Part shown: in pieces, positions 35,461 to 47,429 of the stretch | Layout of the letters: each line of letters opens with the position of its first letter | Numbering within the stretch: the first letter of the stretch is position 1 | Assembly: GCF_028372415.1 (NCBI RefSeq) | Contig: NC_092872.1 | Span: 550,393,705 to 550,457,704, forward strand | Length of the DNA: 64,000 nucleotides | Direction: 5' to 3' | From: Notamacropus eugenii | Lineage: Eukaryota > Chordata > Mammalia > Diprotodontia > Macropodidae | Program-made: the position numbers and the translations under genes | Notes under the pieces: model-generated | What the model was told of the DNA's origin: nothing | The model's database searches: none | What the model saw: only the letters and a program-made list of their open reading frames with translations

Positions 35461-36049
35461 GTGTTGTCCAGGAAAACTTGTGGGTTTTTTTTTCTGACCT
35501 TATCTTTCTTTGCCCAATAGTCTGTTGGGTCTTTGATCATGTCTCCTTCTCCTTGCCTGTTACCTTCCCTTCTGCCTTGCCTCTCCTCTGGAATGGTCCC
35601 CCACTTTCTTAGTGGAAATTTCTACACTTAAAGCTTTCTAGCCTAGGGACTCTAAATTTCCTAGTTAATTTGCCTCTGTTAACTCAAAGGTAAAAATCCA
35701 AACAGGCATCTTCCTATGAAACTACTGAGCTAGGGCTGACCATAACACTAGAGTTGATCCAGGAACACGGATTCAGGAGTCTGAGACCATTGTAGACACT
35801 ATCTTCCTGCCATGGTTAGAAGATCTTTGTGCCTAAGACTTTCTGGTGACATTCCTTGTTGTATCCCTTCCTTTTGCTTTCCTAGTGGCACTTTGGAGAT
35901 ATTTGTCTCCATTATAGTGTGAAGGAAGGTGGTAGGCTACCCTATTTGAAGATGTCAGTACAAACCCCAGTGTGAAAAGAGAATCAGAGGGCTGCCCTTT
36001 GCTTTTTGTCCATGACTACCATGGTATTAGTTTTCTCCAATTGGTTAAT
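35461..36049. other. Intergenic, nothing recognised
   Basis: No repeat or coding block recognised. Confidence 0.35.
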
Positions 36050-37000
36050 CTAAAAATATTAAATCCCTGCTGAGTGTCAGGCAGGCATTATACTAGGTAA
36101 GCAAGAACACGATGACAAAAATGAAAGAATATGTGCCCCTCAAGGGGCATATTATATTATATGTATTATATTGTATTATATGTACATCCATAAGTATATA
36201 TAAACTAAGTACAAGGTTATTATAGGGAGCAGCATGAGCAGCTACGGGTAGAGTATAAGAAAATGCTTCATGTGGAAGGTGGTAATTGAACTAAATTTGA
36301 AAGGAAAGTAAGGATTCTAAGAGGCAGAAATGAAGAGAGAACATTCTAGGCATGGGAGATAGCCCAGGTGAAGGCAAACTGAGATGGGAGATGGAATGTC
36401 ATATGTGAGGAATAATAAATAGGCCAGTTCGACGAAACTGTAGAGTCTAGGATGGGGAGCAAAGTATAAGACTGGAAAGTCAGGGTGAAATGAGGTTGTA
36501 AAGAGCTTTAGATGCCAAACAAAGAAGTTTACATGGTGGAAAGTAATATGGAACCACTAGAGTTTATTGAGAAGAGAAGTGATTTGATTAGGCCTCTGTT
36601 TTAGGTATGCTCTTGAGCAGATGTGTGGAGAATGGATAGGAAGGGCCTAAGGCAAAGATACTAATTAGGAAGCTATTAAGCTACTCCAGGAAAATGCTGA
36701 TTAGGACCAGAATTGATGTAATGGCTATATGAGTAGGGGATAGATATAAGAGATGTTGTGGATATAAAATCAATAAGATTTGCAACTAATTGGATATGTG
36801 GAGGGAATGAGAGAGAACAGTTAACAATGACTCCTAGATCACAAATCTAGGTCACTTAAAGGATAGTGATGCCCTGAACAGAAATAGGAAAAGTTCAGAA
36901 GTGGGATAGGTTTGGGGAAAACATAATGAATTCTATTATGGATATGTTGAGTTTGAAATACCTATGGGTCATACAATTCAAAATATCCAATAGGCACTTT
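36050..37000 (-). mobile_element. L2 LINE (ORF2 C-terminal half and 3' UTR)
   Basis: Antisense order: 'gctgagtgtcaggcaggcat', 'gagagaacattctaggcatg', 'gatgggagatggaatgtcat', 'aatatggaaccactagagtt', 'actaattggatatgtggagg', 'tgaattctattatggatatg' and 'aaaatatccaataggcactt'. About 950 bp collinear with L2, one of the better preserved L2 pieces in the window. Confidence 0.8.
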
Positions 37001-37129
37001 ACCCATAGTTAAGTCAAGTGTCCTACTTGGGGCCTTTAGTTACACATGCCAAATGAAAGACCTTTAAGTACTGACTGGATCATTTAATTCTATGAAACCC
37101 TGTAAGTCCCAGCAATGAACTTTAACAAT

Positions 37130-37450
37130 ACACAAAAGACTTGTGAGAATTTACAGGATGAAGAGATTGCTTCAGCTGGAGAAGACCTGGAAAATCTACA
37201 TGGAGATGATATTTGAACTAAGTTTTGATAGATAAGTTAGATGTCAGCTGGTAGAGATATAGAAGGAGAGTCAGGAATAGGGAATAACGAATAAAGACAC
37301 AAAAAGGGGAAAATATGGGATGTGTTTGGTGAACAGTAAGTACCTTGGTGTGATTGGAACAGGTCAGTGAAGTACTATGAAATAAGAATGGAAAGGTAGG
37401 TTGAAGAAAGATGGTGTAGAGCCTTGAATGTCAAACTAAGGAGCTGGCAT
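37130..37450 (-). mobile_element. L2 LINE fragment
   Basis: 'gatatttgaactaagttttg', 'atgggatgtgtttggtgaac' and 'gtgtagagccttgaatgtca' are antisense L2 C-terminal blocks. It is a second copy next to the 36.0 kb one, in the same orientation. Confidence 0.6.
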
Positions 37451-37454
37451 AGTT

Positions 37455-37862
37455 AGAGAGTGCTGGACTTGTAAAAAGAACTGGCTTCATGTCCCAGTCT
37501 GTTACTGACTAGCTGTGTGATCTTGGTCAAGTTATCTCTCTGGGTTTCCATTTCTTCATCTATAAAATAAGGTTAATAATACTTGTCAAACAGGGTTGTG
37601 GTAAGGAAAGTTCTTTTTTCACTTTTTCAGTCTTAATACATGAAGTATCATTTGTGAAATGAATGTGTTGCATTAGATCAGGGGTTCTTAATATTTTTAT
37701 GACCCCTTTAGCAGTCTAGCGAAGTCTATGGATGCCTCAGAAAAATGTCTTTTAAATGCATACAATTATCAAAATATATTTTAAAAACAAATTCATGGAC
37801 TCCAGGTAAAGAACCTGGACTAGATTAACTCAAAGGTTCCTTCCAACTTTAGCATTTTGTGA
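37455..37862 (+). mobile_element. MIR-like SINE split by a hAT-like insertion
   Basis: Sense SINE 'gactagctgtgtgatcttgg', 'atttcttcatctataaaata', 'tgtgttgcattagat', then the MITE, then 'gactagattaactcaaaggt' and 'tccttccaactttagcattt'. Removing the insert restores the usual order. Confidence 0.65.
37679..37817. mobile_element. hAT-like MITE, copy 2
   Basis: Starts 'caggggttcttaatattttt' and ends 'ggtaaagaacctg', imperfect inverted ends. Internal 'gacccctttagcagtctagc' and 'attatcaaaatatatttta' match the copy at 16.95 kb. The flanks 'cattagat' and 'gactagat' agree at 6 of 8 bases, fitting a decayed 8-bp hAT target duplication. Confidence 0.68.
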
Positions 37863-38384
37863 CCTACTTGGTAAAAAACAATAGACCACTGAAGTAATTA
37901 GTAGTTTCCTTGTGACTTGGGAATATTAACTGGGGGGAGAAGGAGAGGAAGAGAAGGCATTTCAGTAGGAATATAAAAGTAATTTAATTACTTTCAAGCT
38001 TCTAGTAATTTTATTTACAATTATTATTTATGCTTTTGAGCAAAAGATCTGGAACTTCCCTCTCTAGGATAACAGATTGCTAAAAATGTATTATAGTATG
38101 AGTAGGGAGAATTATTAGGTTTTTTTAAAGACTCTATAAGAGGTTCAAATTTACATTCTGCTACTTGAAGACAGCATGGACAAGAATAATCCCTTTCTTT
38201 TCTTGACTTTACTGAGGCTTCTGTTTCAGTTTGATTTTTTAAAATATCTAGTTCTGTGGTACTTTTAAAAGAACTGGTTGATTTTAAAGAAATTTGGTCT
38301 ACTTTGAAAATTCAATTGTAACATTCTGAATAAGATGGCAGACGATAAAATGAATACTTTGATGGACTTGTAATTTTATCAGTG
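37863..38384. other. Intergenic, nothing recognised
   Basis: AT-rich, no repeat block recognised. Confidence 0.35.
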
Positions 38385-38560
38385 TGGGTAGGAGCATAAC
38401 TCTAGAGCTGGGAGGGGCCTTGGAGATCATATAGTCTAACTCCCTTAATATATAGATAAAGAAGCTGAGGCACAAATGTTGATTTGTCCAACTTCACATC
38501 ACTATTAAATGTAAGACTCAGGATTTGAAACTCATAATCCATCCTTGCCTTCTCATCTTG
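38385..38560 (-). mobile_element. MIR-like SINE
   Basis: 'ctctagagctgggaggggcc', 'ggagatcatatagtctaact' and 'agaagctgaggcacaaatgt' in antisense order. Confidence 0.6.
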
Positions 38561-38839
38561 TATGATTCTTGTCTATTTCTTCCTCTATATCTTCTACAGG
38601 GGTTCTACCTAATATTCTGGGGTCCCAATATTTAATAAATGCAAAGTTTTCAAATGAATGTTTGGTAATTTTTATGGTAGAGGGAGGTGAATGAGATACA
38701 TTAATATAAGAAAGGCTGTCTGCAGTTCATTGAACCATTTAAAAATATATTCACTTCTAATCTCTTTTCAGTAAATGAAAAGAAAGCTAAAACTTGAAAT
38801 CAGGAAAAGATAATTTTCTATAAAACATAACAGTGTAAA

Positions 38840-39005
38840 AAGGTAGAAAGAACAAATGATTTGAAGTAAAAAGACCTGGGTTTGAATCCCAATTCTATCA
38901 CTTATTGTGTAACTTCCTTTCTCTGACTTAGTTTCCTCACCTGTAAAATGAAGAAGTTGGACTAGATGATTTATACGGTCCCTTCCAACACTAAAATCCT
39001 ACATA
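38840..39005 (+). mobile_element. MIR-like SINE
   Basis: 'aaaaagacctgggtttgaat', 'cttagtttcctcacctgtaa' and 'gttggactagatgatttata', then 'cccttccaacactaaaatcc'. Sense, near full length. Confidence 0.72.
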
Positions 39006-39299
39006 GGATATAGTTCTAGATTCTCTTCTCTTTTTTTCTCCTACTTGGGACATTTTAACAACTTAATTCTGCAATGGTCATTTTTACATAGTCTTCCAAA
39101 ATCTTTATATTTCTTGGTACTAGCCTTGAATGTTTATATATCTTAGTTGTCTATCTAAGATGATAAATGTCTACCAATCCCCTTCTAGAATTCTACTCTA
39201 ATGCCTTATAATGGCCTGGAGACAAACAAGAAGGAGTTCCAGCATGAAATTTAAAAATGAGCAGAATTCTAATTCTTACAAAATCTGTTTGGTGAGATT

Positions 39300-39530
39300 T
39301 TATGATAACAATAATAACAATAGCAATTAGCATTTATATGCACTTTTAGGTTTGGGAAGTACTTTACAGGGTTAACTTATTTGATCCTTACAATAACCCT
39401 GGGGAAAAGGTGCTATTATTTTCCGCAGCATTTTACATTTGAGGAAATTGAGACACAGAGAGGTTAAGTGATTTGCCCAGGGTCATATAGCTAGTAAATG
39501 TCTGAGGTGTGATTAGAACTCAAGTCTTCC
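39300..39530 (-). mobile_element. MIR-type SINE
   Basis: 'caatagcaattagcatttat', 'ttgatccttacaataaccct', 'gagaggttaagtgatttgcc' and 'gattagaactcaagtcttcc', antisense. Confidence 0.75.
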
Positions 39531-39624
39531 TGAATACACTGTGCTTTTACATTTATTACATGATGAATCAATTAGAATTAACTTTGCATGTCTGAAGCAA
39601 ATTGAAATTTCTGGTTTTGACAAT

Positions 39625-39810
39625 AAGATCATAGGTCTAAATCAGGAAGGCGCTTTAGAGTCCATCTAGTCCAGTTCCCTCATTTTAAAGATGAGAAAAC
39701 TGAGGCCAATGAAAGTTAAGTGACTTGGTTAAGGTTACACAAATAGAAATTAAGAGAGAGGAGATTTGAACGCAAGTTTTCTTAATTCCAGAACTAGTGC
39801 TCTGTATTTT
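39625..39810 (-). mobile_element. MIR-like SINE
   Basis: 'aagatcataggtctaaatca', 'tccatctagtccagttccct' and 'aagatgagaaaactgaggcc', antisense. Confidence 0.65.
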
Positions 39811-40091
39811 AATATATAAAGCAAAAGATGATGAATGTATTATTTATACACAAGAAAATCAGCTTTTAAAAACCAACTGAAATGACTTAATATGGTAACT
39901 GGATCAGGTATAGTAATATATAAATACACACACACACACACATATAATCAAATTGCTAATCAAAATAGTAAACTTTAAGGGCCCGGGGTAGGGGCAGATT
40001 GATGTCAAAGATATAAGAGCTAATTCTACTCCTCAATTAATTTGTTCCTTTTTATATTCAAACAGTCCTGTGGAGTACAAGTTTAAGTGAT

Positions 40092-40428
40092 CTCTTGAAG
40101 AAGTATGTGTTCGTCCTTCATTGCCAAAGAAGACTGTGCCATCAGAGAAATGATGACACGACTTGCACTTGACTTTGTTTTGAGTGAGGGAGGTTCTGTG
40201 CAGGTCACCAGCCTCACTTCTCCTCCAGAGCCATCTGAATCCAGTGACCAGATATTCATCAGGATGATTGGAGATGACCCAGGATGAGGCAATTGAGGTT
40301 AAGTGACTTGCCCAAGGTCACACAGCTAGTGAGTGTCAAGTGTCTGAGGTGAGATTTGGACTCAGGTCCTCCTGCACTTGTGCTCTATCCACTGCACCAC
40401 CTAGCTGCCCCTTACTCTTAAAGAAGTA
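40092..40428 (-). mobile_element. Full-length RTE-tailed, tRNA-headed SINE with target duplications
   Basis: Flanks 'ctcttgaagaagta' (40092-40105) and 'ctcttaaagaagta' (40415-40428) are a 14-bp target duplication with one mismatch, so the element is 40106-40414. On the minus strand it begins 'ggggcagctaggtggtgcag', with a box A match (tggtgcagtgg) and a box B match (gagtccaaatctc). It then has a CORE-like 'gctgtgtgaccttgggcaag', a middle 'gatggctctggaggagaagt', and ends 'ctttggcaatgaaggacgaa', which resembles the RTE LINE tail. It is a tRNA-derived SINE that presumably used RTE reverse transcriptase. Low divergence from what I recall as consensus suggests it is among the younger insertions here. 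Confidence 0.82.
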
Positions 40429-42394
40429 GCCAGGGACCAAAAACTAGATAGATATATATTGAATAAAAAGGAAGGCAGTTGCTTTATGCAATGAGAACGA
40501 GATTCTGGCTTCTATCCTAGAAGACTCTATGATTCTTTGATTGGTTAAAAGCTGGACAGCAACCAAAAGAAGATGAATATTCATGAATTTAGAAGGAATT
40601 GTTTACAGAGACAGGAACAAGATGACATATAATGAAAGCTTAATTTTTCCAAATCATTAATCAGGGAGTAAGCATTCTGGTCAAATGCCACCAAGGATAC
40701 ATAAGCTTTCTAAAGATTATGAATTGATGCTTGCATGTACATAGTTCTTTTTTTTTTTTAAGAAATTCCTTTATCAATTAACATATTTGCCATAGTTTTA
40801 CGGTTTTTATTACTTTTTTATCTACCATTGTAGACTTAGAAAGGCTTAGAAATAGAAATCAGGTCTGATAGAGGAAGACTCTGCAAGATGGTCATCCATA
40901 TTTAATTCTGTTGCTACAAATACCAACACTTTTGGGTAAGGTAGCATGGGACTATAATAATCTGTTTAAATATTCCTTCTCCTTAGGTCATGGACAAAAT
41001 CCCCTAGGTTTGAAGTTATCCAAGAAGGTAGTTTGTGCTGATAGCAGCAGCAACTTCTACAACCTCATCCTTTATTTGTCTCTTGTTGTATGTGATTAAA
41101 TTGTTGAATAAAAGAAGGAGGATGCTGCTGCTGATGACTCACAACTTCTTACTTAACACTGTTTGGGTGAGTGAAATTAAAAACTATTGCTGGCTATTCC
41201 ATCTACATCTTTATTTTAGGAAAGCAAACTTTCCCAAACTAAGTTGAGATACCTTTGGATACATGTCATCTTTTTTTTTATTCTGGATTTCTATTAATTT
41301 TAGTGTTTTACAGGTTTTATTCATGGACCACATTGTGAAGTATGTTATTTTAAATTCAGATCAGAAATTATTCATAAAAATTAAAGGAACTTAGAAGGGA
41401 AACAGTTAACTAGGAAAAATCTTTGCAGCACACATCTCTTAAAAGGTTTAATAGCCAAGATACATAGGGAATTGATTGTATATCTGTGTATACATACACA
41501 TATACATTATACACACATGCATTCATACATACACCTTCTACATGAGTGAGAGACAGAGAGAGGGTGGGAAAGAGAAAAAAGAGAGGGAGAGAAAGAGTGA
41601 CACGAAAGAGCATTTTCCAGAATGGCATTAGCTAACCTTGAAGCTGGAAGCAATGGATATATAGCTGCTTTTAAGGAGTAGGTCTAGTTGAGCAGAGAAA
41701 TATTCTAGAAGCAGAGAAATCAGAGAAGTCACATAGCAAATCAACTAATTTGGTTGAGATATTGTGCCCAGTTAAATGTTAATCAAATATAACATGGTTC
41801 ATCTCAGCTTAGAAGTGGAAGCATCTGCTCAAAACAAAAACTACATTCATAAAAGAACTTTTATGGATAGTTCCTGAGCTAGAAAGAAAACATTGAAGTT
41901 TATTGTTCCAAAATTGTAGATTACCTTGAGTATATGAGTTTTTCTTTACTAATCTCATGGTGGGTTTCTGTAAGTGTATGTCTATCCTCCCCCAAAGCTG
42001 CTAAGTTCATTGTAGTGTGTGTCTCAGGTTTATGAGTGGAGTATTATGTATTCATTATGCCTATGTTTATTTTGAATGAGTACTTGTAATGTCATGACTA
42101 TTTCTTTTGCCTTATTGTTAAGTAAATGGTTATGTTTAAAATCTAAAAGCATCATTACTCTGAGTAGCTGGTTTTGTGTAAAAGGAAGTACATCAGTAGG
42201 GGCTCAAGAGCTAGGGTGTCAAGTAGAGGAAATGTATTCTGTCTCAACAGGTTTACCCTTAGGAGCCTAAGAGAATCTAAATGTAAGCATAGGATGATAG
42301 TCTTGTTCTGGGAACCTATACTTACCAAAGTGATAACATGTTGGAGGACAGATGTGCACACACCTTGTGTGAGATGATACTACATAGGTGGACA
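40429..42394. other. Intergenic, mostly unassigned
   Basis: No gene. A low-complexity stretch of TA/CA then GA repeats lies at about 41475-41595. Frames of 60-72 codons have no motif. Confidence 0.4.
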
Positions 42395-42770
42395 CTCCAT
42401 GTACCTGTTACACTGGAAAGACTTGTATGAACTATTACAGAATGAACTGAGAAGAATCAAGAAAACAACTTATATGCTGACTATAGAATTGTAAAGGAAA
42501 ATAACTTTGAAAGACTTAAAAATTTTGGTTGATGCAGTGACCAGCTATGATTCCAGAACGATGATAATGATTCCATCTTTTGGCGGAGAGATGATGGACT
42601 GTAGAAACAGAATGAGACATATGATTTCAAACATTACCAATACAATACAAATTTATTTTACTTGGATGTAATTGTTACAGAGGAGGGATGCTATTGAGAT
42701 GGGGGAGAGTTGGAGGGAAGTGGAGGGGGGAAATGAGAATGATTTTAAAAATAAAAATAAAAAGAGTGTC
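42395..42770 (+). mobile_element. L1 LINE 3' end, sense
   Basis: 'actggaaagacttgtatgaa', 'gaactgagaagaatcaagaa', 'aactttgaaagacttaaaaa', 'gcagtgaccagctatgattc', 'gcggagagatgatggactgt' and an A-rich end 'taaaaataaaaataaaaaga'. It is a 5'-truncated insertion retaining its A-rich tail. Confidence 0.72.
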
Positions 42771-43324
42771 AATGAAATAGTACAAAAATACACAAAAGAG
42801 AGAAGAAGGAAGGTCAGAAGAGGCCATAGATGAGATGGTAGTGTCAGTACTATGGTGTTAAACTTGATGGATACTTAAAGAAATTGAGATATGCATGACA
42901 GACTCACTGCTTTATATGTAATTATCCTTTTTATATGGAAAGTTCATGTTTGTTGATGACATTCAAGTGCATAACTTTAAAATATTTATTTTAAAACTTT
43001 TAAGTAAGACAATCAGTATCTTTTCTTAAGAGAAAATAAATTTTAAAATGTGAATGAAAACCAACACAGTAACTGAACATGGGTCTCCTAACTGGCTACT
43101 TCATTCTCATTTCTGATGAACTAGTTCTCAGGCAGAAGAAAATGTAGGGACATGGTAACTAAAGCCTTTATAGGTTAAAGACAGCTCTCACATCCAGTAT
43201 CTGGTTTCTTGGGACTTGATACTCAGCCCAGAGAGTTATAAAGAGAAAGAACAGGATCTTAAAAAGAGGAGGGTGATGAAGGTCAAAGCCAGTAGAAGCA
43301 AGGACACGCACATCACAGTATCAC
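42771..43324. other. Intergenic, nothing recognised
   Basis: No feature seen. Confidence 0.35.
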
Positions 43325-43930
43325 TGAATCTCAGTGTTTAAAGGCACCTCAGAGATCTTCTGGTTTAAACATACTTGAAAAATGATCACCTCTCTAATTC
43401 ACCTGACAAATGATCAACAAATCTTTTGTTTTTGAAGACTCTAATAAGGGGGAATCCACTGTCTCCTGAAGAAATCCATTTTGTTATTGGATAATTTTAA
43501 TTGTTAAGAGTTTTTTTATATCAAGCCTAAATTTCCCACTTTGCAACTTTCATACATTACTCCTACTTCTATTGTTTGGAATCAAGGAAAATAAGTCTAA
43601 TCTTTTCTCATGTAACAGTCCTTCAGATAATTGAAGATAGCTATTGTATTGCCTCTAATTGTTTCCCTCTCCTAACTAAAGATGCCCATATCATTTCCAT
43701 CTGCAGATTTGAAAAGCGTGATACTGGTGTTTTTAAGTCACTGAAAAAAATGCTAGATATCACAGAGCCTACTGCAAATTCTTGTCCTAGAGACTTCTAA
43801 GGTAACATCAAAAATTTAATGGTTATTCCTTAGATCTGTCTACTCAACGAGTTCTGCATCTAACTGCACTATCATCTAACTCTCATTTCTCCATCTCATA
43901 AACCAGAATAGCATGAAAGACTTTGACAAA
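43325..43930 (-). mobile_element. CR1/L3-clade LINE
   Basis: 'tcactgaatctcagtgttta', 'ggggaatccactgtctcctg', 'ttcccactttgcaactttca', then 'tctgtctactcaacgagttc' and 'atagcatgaaagactttgac'. The last blocks are the antisense of CR1/L3 ORF2 C-terminal coding sequence. Confidence 0.7.
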
Positions 43931-44319
43931 AAAAAATTCTGGATAAATTATACTTACAGTTTTCCTCTGATTAAATAAACCTATCAAAAAAGCAAATGAT
44001 GTTGGTTTGGCTCTTTGTATTTATCATTTTGTTTTCTACATGTTCATTAACACTATAATATATTTTGGAATATTGACAGGTGCTGAAGTCAAGCTCATTT
44101 GACCTAACATATGCAGACTGTATTCTCTCCTCCTTTTAGAAACTTAGGAAGACATTTGTCTTTTTAAAATCCTGTCTTATCTTTCATTCTCTTTTAAAGA
44201 TCAATCTTTAGTGGCTATCATTCTTAGTTAGCAATCATGTCTGCCAGTTCTTTCATTACCTGATCCAGATAACATGAACACTTTAAGGGCAAATATGATC
44301 CATTATTATCTCCTTATTT
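43931..44319. other. Intergenic, nothing recognised
   Basis: No feature seen. Confidence 0.35.
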
Positions 44320-44800
44320 ATCTTGGGTATTAAAGCCCTTCATAACCTGCTGACTTTCAGTCTTTACTGTTCTCTTACATCTTACTTCCCTCCATGTACT
44401 CTATGGTCCAGAGACATCGGCCTCCTTGCTCTTTCTTAAACTGTATCTTCTGATTCTGTACATTTTTGATGGCTGTCCCCCATGCCTAGAATGCTTTCTT
44501 TTTACCTCCTTGTTTCCCTGGAGACAATTTTCCTTGAATTTTTCAGTTATAATCCTACATTGTGCAAGATCCTTTCCTGGTTCTCTTTAATGGTAGTGTC
44601 CTCCGTCTGTTGATAATCTCCAATTTATCTTATATATAACTTATTTGTATATAGTTGCTTGTATGTTGCCTTCCCCATTAGATTATGAAATCCTTGAGAT
44701 CAGGGGCTGTTTTTGCCTTGCTTTGTATCCGCAGAGTTTAACATATTATCCAGCACATACCAGGCACTTAATAATAACTTGTTGACTTGAATTGAGTGGA
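44320..44800 (+). mobile_element. L2 LINE 3' part
   Basis: 'ttaaagcccttcataacctg', 'ggctgtcccccatgcctaga', 'cttccccattagattatgaa', 'ccttgagatcaggggctgtt' and 'acttaataataacttgttga' in sense order. Confidence 0.75.
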
Positions 44801-46500
44801 AGACAGAAGCTAGAACATAGATGGAGAGAATAATATCTGCTTTGAGCTCAGACAGAAGACTGGGGACAGGCTCTATTGATCTCTAAGTAGATAGTACAGT
44901 TTGAGAGAGGGGAAACATCTCACGGGATTTGCTTGTGTTGCACTCTACTGCCCTCTCTGGTTTGAGAGGGAGAGATATGAAAGGGGGAAAAAGAAGCTTT
45001 GCTGAGATGAGGCTTAACTTTTCTAGGAGATAACTAGAGAAAACAGTATTTCCTGCTATTTAAAGGGTTGTAGAAAGGTTCTATGACCCTATTTACTACT
45101 AGAGAGGAAGAAACACCTTAGAGCCTCAGAGTAGATCTGAGGACCTTAGCAGTCTCTGGCTGACGGGAAATGTTTATCACTGAACAAATCCAACAGATTC
45201 TCAGCACCTTGCCAAGGGAGGCTATGTGTCAGTCATTTATAAAGTGGCCTGTGAACAGAGAAGTGGCTGTGCCCAACAGGAGAGCTGTGAGGACCAGAAG
45301 AGGAGCAGATAGCAGAGATATGACTTTGCCCAGCAGGTGACATGTATTCCAGACTTTTCTCTAAAGAGACCAACGACATCAAGGCCTGCCATCCAAATTT
45401 GCCATGGATGATGGAGTGTTATTACTAGGTTTTTGTAAACATTTGCCTGATCTTCTCTATGGACATGATGCTCATTGATAGGAAAGAGTGATCTAGGTTT
45501 ATTGGTAGATTTTTATATTGTCTTCTATAGTATAAATATCATGCTTACTCCTGCTCTTGCCTTTTGTTGAACACATCATGATCATTCCTGAGTTTGCCTT
45601 ATCATTGTTTAATATTTAAGAGTTGATAGTATTATTGTGACTGATTGATTTGTGAAAATGACATAGCAGTGGGGACTCAAGAGATATACTGTCAGATAGT
45701 AGGAATGTATCTACTCCCATTCCCTTCACCTTCCATCCCCATCAGACCTATCTGAGTTACTCCTAGGATTCTAAGAAAGAATTTGAGTAGTAGTCATGTG
45801 GTGGCTGCTCCTCTGGAGATACCACTCCAATCTGATGAAATAAGTTCCCTGAGAGAAGGAATTTACCCTTCAATGAATGTTTTTTCATTCATTTATTGTC
45901 TACCATAAACAAAGTCGCAGTATTAAGTTCTAGAATAAATAAAATATGTGCTCCAATTTGCCATTTTTGGTGAAATAAATACAGGTAGAAAAGACTAAAG
46001 CAGCTATTCAGAAGAAATGTAAGTAAGGGTAAGTTGGCAAGAAAGAAGGATTTTTAGCAGACATCAATTACCATAACCATCTTATGAGTCATATTAAAGT
46101 AACACTTGTAGATTGAAGTCTTTTAATGTGCTAATTTCCACAGCCAGAATTAACAGGGGAAGTTGGGGCTTTGCCTAAGGCACTAACATGCAGATGTGGG
46201 CTTCCTTCCCTTTACATTCCAGCTCTGTCCTAGTCCAGAGTCTGTCATCCCACAGAATTTCATGATTGTTAAGCCCCTCTCCTGAGACTCATCATCCCAC
46301 TGGGGTAAGGTAAATTGCCTCTGATGTGTTCCTCTAGCCTGATGCCTTTCACCACATAGGACACCAGAGATCAGTAGGGACTTGGAAGTGAAGAAGACAT
46401 ATAAATTCCCTCCCAATAGTAAACTCATAGTTAACCCAATTTATTCCCTGCTATCTTCTGCTCTGCCTTTTCAATGATTCCTTTAGAACCCTCCTTAATT
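44801..46500. other. Intergenic, nothing recognised
   Basis: 1.7 kb of ordinary complexity without recognisable repeats or coding motifs. An 81-codon minus-strand frame at 46183-46428 is not recognised. Confidence 0.4.
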
Positions 46501-46985
46501 ATTTAAAACAGCTGTCCTTCATCCTAAATCTCTTTCTCTCACATTCCTTTGTCTTAGAATACTCACTGAAGCTAGTTTTCTGCTGGCACCCTTCCCAAGT
46601 CTGTCTATTTCTTTTCTCACATTATGACATACAGGACCAGAGGAGAAAGTGACATACTTCCTGTTACCTATCATCACTTTCAGAACCTCTCTCTAATACC
46701 GTCTACTCAGAAACTACCTCTCCTACTTTAAAATTCATTCCCTTCTTGTTTAGATCCTTGTTGTCATCTATGGACAGTCAGTCAGGTCACTTTCTTTTTT
46801 TCTCTACTAAGTTCAGTACTTGCCTCACAATCTTCGTTTCCACCTCAACCCCAGCTATCTTCAAAAACCCTGATCTCTTCGTTTTTCAATCTTCTTTATC
46901 ACCTTTCTACTTCAACCACTCACAGGTCTCCTTTTTCTTCTTCCATGCTCTGGACCTGTGGGCTGGAATTCCTAATTAGGTTAAT
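46501..46985 (+). mobile_element. Possible L2 LINE 5' ORF2 (endonuclease side) fragment
   Basis: The pyrimidine-rich frame reads FSTCLTIFVSTSTPAIFKNP and SSLSPFYFNHSQVSFFF, reminiscent of L2 endonuclease-domain text (a ...DHSLVSF-like block). Identification is by resemblance only. Confidence 0.35.
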
Positions 46986-47134
46986 TTCTGATCATTGTCC
47001 ACACAACACACTCTAGAACAATGACTCCATACTCATATGGTTAATATATTAAAACTAGAGTATTGTATTATATTTATAATTAATAATAATATTAGTTTAT
47101 TATTCATCTTTAGTATTATCATGATAATCTTACT
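46986..47134. other. AT-rich gap
   Basis: TAA/TTA-rich low-complexity DNA, no feature. Confidence 0.4.
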
Positions 47135-47345
47135 TTTTCAAAGTCTTTTAACAACTTGCATCTAATTTTATTCTCACAACTGGAACAATCTTGTTAGGTA
47201 GACAGAGTATTATACCTGTTTTACAGATGGGAAAACTGAGGTCTACAGAGATGAAGAGATTTCCTCAAGACTTTTGGCAGAGCCAGGACTGGAATATAGG
47301 TCTCCTGATTTCCAATTCTGTTCTCTTTTCACTAAACCATATTCC
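47135..47345 (-). mobile_element. MIR-type SINE
   Basis: 'tacctgttttacagatggga' and 'aaactgaggtctacagagat', then 'ctctttt'-type reversed head 'cactaaaccatattccc'. Antisense. Confidence 0.65.
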
Positions 47346-47429
47346 CATTCCCATAATTTATATATATGTATGTATGTATCTACATCTGCACATACAATAC
47401 ATGTCACATTTTCTGACATTACATTGGTG

